A program made the position numbers and the translations under genes. Positions 30,413 to 36,403 of a stretch of 36,403 nt of DNA are shown one piece after another. Numbering within the stretch: the first letter of the stretch is position 1; each line of letters starts with the position of its first letter. Source of the DNA: Rickettsiales bacterium (lineage in GTDB: Bacteria > Pseudomonadota > Alphaproteobacteria > Rickettsiales > UBA3002); contig JAJTIB010000012.1 of assembly GCA_021300075.1 (NCBI GenBank), forward strand, positions 1 to 36,403. The letters are read 5' to 3'. The notes under the pieces are model-generated. The model was not told the origin of the DNA. It ran no database searches and saw nothing but the letters and a program-made list of their open reading frames with translations.

Positions 30413-32610
30413 TATCCGTTCCTCGCTTTATGCCGCCCCATCTGCGCGGCGAGCTTACTCATGATTTGTCCTTGGCTTTCCATGAAGCTCTGCGCGTTCG
30501 GGGTGGTGATGTTGAAGGTGATATTGTTGCCGCCCATCTTGGTGTTTTTGGGCAGTACGGTTTCACCCTTTTGTAAAATGGCGGGGAACTCATCGGGCAT
30601 CAGGCCATTATGGAAGCGCGGCGCACCTGCGAACGCATAAGCAGGCACAGCGCGGCGGGAAACACCCGAAACACCGACAACACCCCCATCATGGAACAGG
30701 CTGCCGAAGATACTGCCGAAAATGTCACCACCGCTGCCCTTGGCAAAATCACCCAGCGCACCCGCAATCGGTCCCGTGATTTGCTGACGAATGAACATCC
30801 GCAAAATGTCCTGCTCGATGGACTGCACCAGATCACCCAGCTTCTTGAAGGAAAACTCGCCACTGGTGACCATATCCACCAGCGTGTCCTCCACCTTGGT
30901 GGCCGCACTGCCGAATAAATCCTCCGCGTTTTTGGCTGCGTTGGTGGCTTCATCGGCATAGCGTTTGAGCGCACGACTTGCGCCATCCTCCCATTTATCG
31001 CTATCGAGCAACGACTTGTTGTAAATCTCCTTGAGCTTCACCGAGTAAATCTGCTCGATTTTGTCGATATATTCCTGGTTGGCTTCGGTCGCGCCGCCGA
31101 GATTCTCGATCAGCTTGGCTTTCCACTCATCCAGTGCCTGCTTTGCCAAATCGTAGGAAGGCTTGGTCTGCAAAAGCGCACGGTTTACTTCCTGAATGGC
31201 GCGTTTGCGGGTTTCTTCGCTGTCATCTTTTGTGCTGACTGAAGATTTTGCCGTCGTTTTATTGGCATCGGCCAGCTTTGCCTTGGTGGAGGCATTGAGC
31301 GCAGCCAGTGCTTCCCGCGCAGCTTCACTATTTGCATCCCCTTTATTGAGGGCGAGGATCTGCTTGCGACGTTCTTCCGCATCCCGCAGGATTTTCTGCT
31401 GCGAGGTGAGTGTTACATCCTCATATTCCTTCAAATATTTCTTCTGAAGTTCAAGCAGCTGATTATTGCGACGCTCTGCAGCTGCTTTCTCAGCGGCCGT
31501 ACGTGCGTTTTGCGTATCTTCGTCGGCCTTCTTTTGCTCGGCGGCGATCTCGTCGTTAATCTTTTGCAGTTCGCGCTTTTTAGCCTCAAGCCCAGGCGCA
31601 CTGCCAAGCACGGCAATGTCGAGCTTAGTACCGAAGCTGTTCTGCAAATCGGCGATTTCTTCTTCAAGCTGGCTTTTTTGCTGCTCGCGGGTGGGGTTTA
31701 ATGCTTCCTGCAAGCCGCGCACCGCTTTGGTGAGCAGATTCAGGCTAACTTGAGCCGCACCCGATTCGCTGATGGTACGCCCGAAGGATTCCAGCAGATC
31801 ATCCCACGCATCCCCCAGCTGGTTAGCTGCACCCGTTAAGCCTTGCGCCTGCGCGTCCGCCAGCCCTTTGGTTTTTTCTTCCAAATGCTCAAGGATAACC
31901 GCCTGCGCCGAAGCAATGTCGCCTTGTTTAACGAAGTTCTCGATCACCTCCTTCTGGGTGGGTGACAGATCGGAAAACTTCCGCGCCAGCCTGCCAAGCC
32001 CTTCCTCGGGTGATTCCAACGCTTTGCCCAACATATCGGCGGCGGAAGGCACATCAGTTCCCAAACGTACCGCAAGGTCTGCGGAGAGCCGCAGCGCACG
32101 GGTGAATGTCTCACCAGCGACGTTTTGGAAAGATACCAGCGAGGAGGCAGCTTGCTGAATATCCTCTTTCTTAAAGAGCGTGTTGCCTTCCACCGCCTCA
32201 CCAAGCGCGGTGATTTCCTGTGCGGTCACACCGGCGGTGAAATCGGTCGCTTTAAGGGCAGCGTTTAGTTGGTTAAGGGCTTGCTCGGCTTCCTTAAACT
32301 CTTTGATCCCACCAGCAACCGCAAGGCCGAGCGTGCCAATGACAGCGGCGGCGGCCAGCCCAACGGGACCAAGCCGCGTGAGGCTTGCCCCGAGCGAACC
32401 CGTGCCGCCTGCAAGGTTTTCCATGCCATAGCGAACTTGCTCGCTCACCACATTCACCGCCACCAGCGACTTGCTGGCGGGAGCTGTGGCTTCCTTGATT
32501 TTGGCGAGCGCACGTTGTCCCGCTTCACCAGTGAGGGTTAATTCACGGCGGGTTTTATCGCCGTCAAGAACCGCTATCCTGATTGAAATGTTCTGCGTTG
32601 CTGTTGCCAT
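30412..32610 (-). CDS. Tail tape measure protein
   Basis: 732-aa protein setting tail length and filling the tube. The N-terminal part has the TMP_2 pattern (ALTRLGPVGLAAAAVIGTLGLAVAGGI), followed by helical repeats and a coiled coil (about 340-520, rich in E, K, R, A). The C-terminus has a lambda-H-like end (GGNNITFNITTPNAQSF). Length predicts a tail of about 110 nm at 1.5 A per residue, which is an inference. ATG 32610 (MATATQNIS) is preferred; a longer frame to 32679 runs over the frameshift product. Overlaps the chaperone extension by 47 bases. Confidence 0.85.
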   Translation of the reverse strand: MATATQNISIRIAVLDGDKTRRELTLTGEAGQRALAKIKEATAPASKSLVAVNVVSEQVRYGMENLAGGTGSLGASLTRLGPVGLAAAAVIGTLGLAVAGGIKEFKEAEQALNQLNAALKATDFTAGVTAQEITALGEAVEGNTLFKKEDIQQAASSLVSFQNVAGETFTRALRLSADLAVRLGTDVPSAADMLGKALESPEEGLGRLARKFSDLSPTQKEVIENFVKQGDIASAQAVILEHLEEKTKGLADAQAQGLTGAANQLGDAWDDLLESFGRTISESGAAQVSLNLLTKAVRGLQEALNPTREQQKSQLEEEIADLQNSFGTKLDIAVLGSAPGLEAKKRELQKINDEIAAEQKKADEDTQNARTAAEKAAAERRNNQLLELQKKYLKEYEDVTLTSQQKILRDAEERRKQILALNKGDANSEAAREALAALNASTKAKLADANKTTAKSSVSTKDDSEETRKRAIQEVNRALLQTKPSYDLAKQALDEWKAKLIENLGGATEANQEYIDKIEQIYSVKLKEIYNKSLLDSDKWEDGASRALKRYADEATNAAKNAEDLFGSAATKVEDTLVDMVTSGEFSFKKLGDLVQSIEQDILRMFIRQQITGPIAGALGDFAKGSGGDIFGSIFGSLFHDGGVVGVSGVSRRAVPAYAFAGAPRFHNGLMPDEFPAILQKGETVLPKNTKMGGNNITFNITTPNAQSFMESQGQIMSKLAAQMGRHKARNG

Positions 32611-33366
32611 GATCGCGAATTGCCTCGTGCAACCCAGCCTCGGCATAATCCAGCAGGCGCAATAATGCCTGTCGGTCATAGCCGAGTACGTCGGTCACAC
32701 TTAAAATGGTTGGAATGTCGAACCCTGCGATTTTACCGCTGGGATAAAGTTTGAACTGGCCGCTACACCGAAGCAGCACTTCCCATGCCTCGAACCCCTC
32801 CATCGAATGCGGTTCGCTTTTGATGTAGGGGCATAATGGTTCGCCCGTTTCGTTTAGCTCGCCTTTGCTACACGGGAGGGCTTCGTCGTGGCATGTTCTG
32901 CAATATCCTGACCCGCCGCCGAAGTGCCATTTACAACGAGCCCAGAGACGTTTCCCTCCGCGTCCAGCAGGGAAAGTGAAGCGGTGTATTTCTTCCAGAA
33001 ATCCTGCGCGATGAACCAAATATCCATGAGATCGTTCACGGCTTGATCATTCACCACCGCAGGCGCATCACCCGCGCTGTTCAACACGCCTTGCCACTCG
33101 ATCACCGCGCCGCGTGCCATTGCCTTGATAAGCAACGCTTCCGAAAGCCCGTGGCGGGTTTCTTCGTCGTCCACATCAGGCAAATCAGATACATCCGCGC
33201 CGACTTCCGTGCGGGATTTACGTTCTTGCCGCCAGTCGGTGATCTGCTTGATGACGGAAGACTGCGCCGCACTCATAATGGCGGTAGAAAGTGGCCGCAC
33301 TTTGAGTTTCACTTCGGCAGGCAAATCGAGCCAATACGGTTCTTTTTGAAGATTCAATCGTAGCAT
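32564..33366 (-). CDS. Tail assembly chaperone, -1 frameshift product (G-T type)
   Basis: Predicted 267-aa fusion made when ribosomes slip -1 at GGGAAAC (minus strand, 32956-32950). Residues 1-139 are shared with the short product; the extension of 128 residues starts RLWARCKWHF. It has a Cys-rich knuckle (C-x2-H ... C-x2-C ... C) and a helical end (TDVLGYDRQALLRLLDYAE). By analogy with lambda gpG/gpGT, the long form bridges tape measure and tube subunits. The frame relation is exactly -1, the extension has no start of its own with a good ribosome binding site, and the locus lies between the tube and tape measure genes. Confidence 0.8.
32854..33366 (-). CDS. Tail assembly chaperone, short form (gpG-like)
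   Basis: 170-aa protein between the tail tube and tape measure genes. Sequence: a beta-containing N-terminus (LRLNLQKEPYWLDLPAEVKLKVRPLS), helical middle (IMSAAQSSVIKQITDWRQERK), a charged loop and a C-terminal helix (FIAQDFWKKYTASLSLL). No named motif is certain, but position, size and frameshift architecture fit tail assembly chaperones that coat the tape measure. Strong RBS AAGGAGGTG right before ATG 33366. The short form would be the more abundant product. Confidence 0.78.
   Translation of the reverse strand: MLRLNLQKEPYWLDLPAEVKLKVRPLSTAIMSAAQSSVIKQITDWRQERKSRTEVGADVSDLPDVDDEETRHGLSEALLIKAMARGAVIEWQGVLNSAGDAPAVVNDQAVNDLMDIWFIAQDFWKKYTASLSLLDAEGNVSGLVVNGTSAAGQDIAEHATTKPSRVAKAS
32950..32956 (-). 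promoter_or_regulatory. Programmed -1 frameshift site GGGAAAC
   Basis: In the zero frame the codons are GAG GGA AAC, so the heptamer is G-GGA-AAC and has the X-XXY-YYZ form. Lambda uses GGGAAAG at the equivalent place. The site lies within the overlap (32854-33019) of the two frames. No strong downstream stem was apparent by eye. Confidence 0.8.
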
Positions 33367-33375
33367 AACACCTCC

Positions 33376-34650
33376 TTATGGGTAGCTGGTGACATCGTTT
33401 TTCAAAACGACGGTGACGGATTTACTGAGTGCGTCGTCATAGACGGCCTGCCAGTTGAAGCTGGCCTGCACGCCGCCTGGTCCCGACACGGGGATGCGCG
33501 GTCGCGGCAGATAAACTTCGTGGAATGTCCAGGTGAGTGAGAAGTTGTTCCCGTCTAATCCCGCCAGCTTGTAGGCAAGCTCCAATTCAATGGCGGTGTT
33601 GTTGATCGCGTCATCCACCAGCGTGGTGTCGGCAAAGCGCACGTCAATGCTGCCATTCACATTGATGATGGTGGGGTCAACCGCTTCAATCAGCCCATCA
33701 TTGCGGATGGTCGGCACCGCCTGCAATCCGTTCGAATAGGTGAACTGTGCGCCCGTGATATTGGCCAGCGATGCACCATTGCGCTTGATCGAGCCGTTGA
33801 ACTGGCTGAATGGCTTATATACGCGACTGGTGGGCGTGCCGCCTTGCGTGGATGCAAAGCGCGTTTCCCCTTGAGCGATGATGTTAAGGGTAGCGTTCGC
33901 TGCACCTGAACGCTGGAAATTCAATGCCATACTTCCCAACATGCAGCCTGTATGCACGAAATAAGCTGGCACATTGGCATGACCGATTTCCGCCGCGAAG
34001 GATGGAAGGCTTGCCGCGCCGCTGACAAAAGTGTGCGTGAAGCCGCCGCCTGAGAGCGTTGCACCGCTTGCCACACCGTTGGCATTGCCAGAAGCCAGCG
34101 TGAAGTTATTGCCCGTTGCCCCCAGCGTATCATGCACGATGTTGAGCTTGGTGCCGCCGCCGTTGGAATAAGTGGCTGGCGTGATGCTGGCATTGACCGA
34201 AGCGTTAAGGTCAGTTGCCAGCTGGGTGAGCGTAGCATTCAGGTTCGCGCCGATATTGGTTTGCGTACCCGTCGCACCCGAGGCAACGAAAGTCCACGTC
34301 ACCCCGTTAATGGTGATGGTATGGGTTGCGCTTGGGTTTGCGGTGAAGGTGATGTCACCCGTTGCCGCCACGCCAGCCGATACAGGGTTGCCGAGTAGCA
34401 GTTGCAGCCAGCGGCCAAAGTCGCGGCCTTCCACTGGCACCACCAGATTGCCTTCGTCGTTAATCACATCACGGAACGGCGCACGCGGTTCGCGGCCTTG
34501 CCCGAGAAGGTCAGAGGAAAGCAGGTTTTGCTCCGCGCTTAAGTCCGAAGACACAAACGCGAACTTTTCCCAGTTACCAGTGGGTTTCACACCGTAAGTG
34601 GATTCTTTCAAGGCAAGCAACGTCGCTGCCGAGCCATAGGATCGAGCCAT
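33376..34650 (-). CDS. Major tail tube protein with inserted domain
   Basis: 424-aa tube subunit of the Phage_tube_2 type. Tube part about 1-95 (MARSYGSAATLLALKESTYG, LLSSDLLGQGREPR) and about 215-424 (GCMLGSMALNFQRSG, ending SVTVVLKNDVTSYP). The stretch about 100-210 is an inserted beta-rich domain (HTITINGVTWTFV...GANLNATLTQLATDLNAS...GNNFTLASG), seen in several phage surface proteins, and probably projects from the tube. Longer than plain tube proteins (about 200-320 aa) because of the insert. RBS AGGAG. Upstream of the chaperone genes. Confidence 0.85.
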   Translation of the reverse strand: MARSYGSAATLLALKESTYGVKPTGNWEKFAFVSSDLSAEQNLLSSDLLGQGREPRAPFRDVINDEGNLVVPVEGRDFGRWLQLLLGNPVSAGVAATGDITFTANPSATHTITINGVTWTFVASGATGTQTNIGANLNATLTQLATDLNASVNASITPATYSNGGGTKLNIVHDTLGATGNNFTLASGNANGVASGATLSGGGFTHTFVSGAASLPSFAAEIGHANVPAYFVHTGCMLGSMALNFQRSGAANATLNIIAQGETRFASTQGGTPTSRVYKPFSQFNGSIKRNGASLANITGAQFTYSNGLQAVPTIRNDGLIEAVDPTIINVNGSIDVRFADTTLVDDAINNTAIELELAYKLAGLDGNNFSLTWTFHEVYLPRPRIPVSGPGGVQASFNWQAVYDDALSKSVTVVLKNDVTSYP

Positions 34651-34675
34651 AAGATTTACTCCTGATTAGGGTTGG

Positions 34676-35113
34676 TTAATTGAGCGGGTCGGATGTGAAG
34701 TAGCGCACCATCACCTGCACCGTGGCGGCGCGAACGCTGGCAGCTCCTTCAATCGGTTCGTCTTGAAACTCTGGTGATCTGGCCTCGACCCATTCGGCAA
34801 GCCCATCCAGTGTGCGGTTGCTTGTGATGACTCCGCTTAATGCCACCAGCAGCACGTCTAGCAGCGCGTCGCGGGTGGCAGGGTCAGGGTTTTGCACCAG
34901 CACTTCCACCGTCACCAAATGTTCGTAAATGTAGGTGAGCGGCGAAAGCAGCACTTCGGGGTCTTGGGCGATACCATCACGCATCACCATCATGCCGTTT
35001 GTTGGCACTTGCTCGGGCTTATCGAGGTTGCGATAGACCTTGAGCGTGGCTGTTTCGAGCGTTTTCAGTTTGGTGAAAAGCCGATCCAGCACCTGTTCAC
35101 GTTTGCTCGGCAT
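34676..35113 (-). CDS. Tail terminator-like protein
   Basis: 145-aa protein with the alpha/beta pattern of tail terminators (gpU-like): KREQVLDRLFTKLKTL helix, then MVMRDG, YIYEHLVTVEVLVQN strands, DALLDVLLVAL helix and the closing TVQVMVRYFTSDPLN. It would form a hexameric ring that closes the tail tube and binds the head-tail connector. Location between DUF6441 and the tube gene supports this. Some databases annotate homologues misleadingly as acyl-CoA transferase. Overlaps the previous gene by 17 bases. Confidence 0.72.
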   Translation of the reverse strand: MPSKREQVLDRLFTKLKTLETATLKVYRNLDKPEQVPTNGMMVMRDGIAQDPEVLLSPLTYIYEHLVTVEVLVQNPDPATRDALLDVLLVALSGVITSNRTLDGLAEWVEARSPEFQDEPIEGAASVRAATVQVMVRYFTSDPLN

Positions 35114-35762
35114 TGGGGGATACCTCTTTCCAATTCTTCAAAATGGTTTGTGGCAGCTGGCCTTCGCGAGCGTTCACCACGGATTGATAATCCAGACGCT
35201 TTTTGAGCTTCACTTGCGGCACCAGCAGAAACATCACCACCGTGGTGAGGCCGCGCCCTGATTTGAGCGCGGATTCACTGGCTTTGCGGAAACCACCGCG
35301 CTTGCCCGTGCTGGCACGCAGGGAATCCACCACCAGCAGGGAGATTTTCCCTGGGCGATAGACAAAGCGCAGCCGCCCCAGCGAATGCTCGGGGAAGTTT
35401 GACGGGTTAATCCGCTTTCCACCCACACCGCGCTTCGGAGCGGCTTCGGTGGGGATTGCCAGAAAGAACCCATCTTTGCTTTTGATGAGCGCACCTTCAT
35501 TGAAAGCGCGGATCAGCTTCGGGGCTTTGGAAAATACCCAGCCCGCCGCTGAAATAGATTTCTGGCCTTTGGGATAGAGCTTGGCTTGCCAGCTTTTGGC
35601 GAGCTTATTACCCAACCCTGCACCCGTCACTTGCCCCCGCAGGTCGTTCTTTATGCGTTCGGTCACCTCCGCCACGCCAGCAGTGACGGCGGCTTCCGCC
35701 GCCGCCTTTTGCTGCTCCATAAACTTATGAAGGTTTCCCGTGATAGCTGCTTCAATCCGCAT
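35097..35762 (-). CDS. DUF6441 family neck protein
   Basis: 221-aa protein matching DUF6441: N-terminal helix (ATGNLHKFMEQQ-like, then AAAEAAVTAGVAEVTERIKNDLR), GLGNKLAKSWQAKLYPKG, VFSKAPKLIRAFNEGALI, FFLAIPTEAAPKRG and GRLRFVYRPGK. The family occupies the place of HK97 gp10/lambda gpZ, i.e. tail completion between connector and terminator. The gene overlaps both neighbours by 11 and 17 bases. Basic, as expected for proteins near packaged DNA. Confidence 0.75.
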   Translation of the reverse strand: MRIEAAITGNLHKFMEQQKAAAEAAVTAGVAEVTERIKNDLRGQVTGAGLGNKLAKSWQAKLYPKGQKSISAAGWVFSKAPKLIRAFNEGALIKSKDGFFLAIPTEAAPKRGVGGKRINPSNFPEHSLGRLRFVYRPGKISLLVVDSLRASTGKRGGFRKASESALKSGRGLTTVVMFLLVPQVKLKKRLDYQSVVNAREGQLPQTILKNWKEVSPNAEQT

Positions 35763-36063
35763 AACAATCGACCTGCCAGATTAACCGCTCTGGGTCGCGG
35801 CGCGGCCTTGCTTGCGTTTTGTAGGTGATGCCGTCGATCATGAACTGGTCACCAGGCACGATGGTGGGGCAGTCAGAGACTTGGACTTCCACCACAAGGG
35901 TGGGAGTTTCAATCACTGACCCGCCCACATCCTGAAACACGTCTGGCGCACGAGTAATCACGCGCACCGAACGGTTCGCACCTAACATTGGCAAGAAAAA
36001 GGCTGGCTTTGACAGATTGCGGTCGTTGAAAAGAGCCTGAATCGCTGTGTCAAAAGCAGTCAT
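35752..36063 (-). CDS. Head-tail joining protein (gpFII-like)
   Basis: 103-aa small beta-rich protein: helix MTAFDTAIQALF, then strands RVITRAPDVFQ, TLVVEVQVSDC, DQFMIDGITYKTQ and ERLIWQVDCYAD. This layout fits the head-tail attachment/lambda gpFII-like fold, with the conserved DxFxIDGxxYx pattern. It connects the capsid connector to the tail. The ATG overlaps the DUF2190 stop, and its stop overlaps DUF6441 by 11 bases. Confidence 0.7.
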   Translation of the reverse strand: MTAFDTAIQALFNDRNLSKPAFFLPMLGANRSVRVITRAPDVFQDVGGSVIETPTLVVEVQVSDCPTIVPGDQFMIDGITYKTQARPRRDPERLIWQVDCYAD

Positions 36064-36398
36064 TAGCTAATGTACGCAGAGTTCAGGCGCACGTTGCCCA
36101 CCGTATCGCCCGAAGCAGCGGCAGCGGTAGCAACCCCGATTAGCTTGTTCGTAGCAACTGTGGTGGTGCAGTTACGCGCCGCGTTGTCCCAGTAGATTAA
36201 CGCGCCGACTGTCCATGCAGCACCCGTTGCTTTCGTGAGGGTGAACACGCCGTCGGTGATCGCCTCCACCTCGGTGCTGATGGCGGCATCACCTGATGCC
36301 ACACCAAAGAGGGAACCAACCAGCAAGCCTTGACCAGAAGTCAGGGCATACGGGGCTGTGAGGGTCAGAGTTTTGCCCTCCATTACAAAGTTCTTCAT
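36063..36398 (-). CDS. DUF2190 capsid decoration protein
   Basis: 111-aa protein of the DUF2190 family: KNFVMEGKTLTLTAPYALTSGQGLLVG, then FGVASGDAA, GVFTLTKATGAAWTVGALIYWDN and the closing LIGVATAAAASGDTVGNVRLN. Homologues decorate the capsid or cap its spikes and are normally encoded just downstream of the major capsid protein. They are sometimes misannotated as RecA/RadA-like. The capsid gene is thus expected immediately to the right of the window. Start ATG 36398; sequence upstream is cut, so the ribosome binding site cannot be judged. Confidence 0.85.
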   Translation of the reverse strand: MKNFVMEGKTLTLTAPYALTSGQGLLVGSLFGVASGDAAISTEVEAITDGVFTLTKATGAAWTVGALIYWDNAARNCTTTVATNKLIGVATAAAASGDTVGNVRLNSAYIS

Positions 36399-36403
36399 AG
36401 GAT

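Larger units (their letters stand above)
162..36403. mobile_element. Prophage (GTA-like siphovirus) with metal resistance cargo
   Basis: The element is bounded on the left by the tRNA-Ser fragment and runs off the right end of the window. It contains an integrase, a replication initiator, an S24-type regulator, lysis genes and a contiguous late region from tail fibres to head-tail joining proteins. All phage genes except the one at 5027 are on the minus strand, while the cargo is on the plus strand. The right attachment site and the genes for capsid, protease, portal and terminase are not seen. Whether it is inducible cannot be told, but no phage gene in the window looks interrupted. Confidence 0.85.

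Noticed and set aside
20335..36398. A genuine gene transfer agent cluster
   Set aside because: Although the tail genes resemble GTA genes, the element has an integrase, its own replication initiator and a regulator, as expected for a phage.

Overview
The window holds most of an integrated temperate siphovirus (prophage) of an alphaproteobacterium, carrying an unusually large heavy-metal resistance island. The alphaproteobacterial assignment is an inference. It rests on the tail module, whose gene order matches the gene transfer agent of Rhodobacter (tape measure, DUF2460, DUF2163, NlpC/P60 peptidase, TIM-barrel tail-tip protein), on a GTA-type holin, on a DUF6362 protein, and on CutF-like copper leader genes. 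The genus cannot be read from the sequence. No transposase or IS is visible.

Layout. 1-161: flank with short direct repeats, probably the end of another element. 162-219: 3' part of a tRNA-Ser(UGA) gene, into which the 3' end of the serine integrase gene runs. 205-5815: early phage region, with the integrase and two small translationally coupled genes, a DUF6362 protein, a replication initiator with a DnaA domain-I-like C-terminus and internal repeats (candidate origin), a UmuD/LexA-like S24 peptidase and a divergent winged-helix-like gene. 5827-20345: metal island, all on the plus strand. 20335-21448: endolysin, holin and a small membrane protein. 21473-36398: late tail and head-tail joining genes on the minus strand. 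Capsid, portal and terminase genes are not in the window and would be expected to the right of it.

Metal island. It runs: small Cys/His-rich exported protein, czcCBA efflux pump, His-rich periplasmic protein, lipoprotein, short CDF transporter, second small Cys/His-rich exported protein, multicopper oxidase copA, copB, cupredoxin-CusF fusion, TRASH-like protein, Cys/Met-rich lipoprotein, DUF2933 protein, and a P1B-ATPase. Together these would export metal across both membranes (CzcCBA), move Cu from cytoplasm to periplasm (P1B-ATPase), oxidise Cu(I) (CopA) and bind metal in the envelope. No metal-responsive regulator is encoded. The two small Cys/His-rich genes have identical promoter-to-start geometry, look leaderless, end in Pro-Pro motifs and are followed by hairpins just upstream of czcC and copA. 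This is the layout of copper-sensing leader ORFs of the CutF/CruR kind, and it is the most interesting regulatory hypothesis here.

Other notable points: a canonical -1 frameshift heptamer GGGAAAC in the tail assembly chaperone gene; the palindrome GTTCGAAC upstream of the integrase operon, the replication operon and the metal island; and an 11-bp convergent overlap of the ATPase and endolysin genes at the island's right edge.
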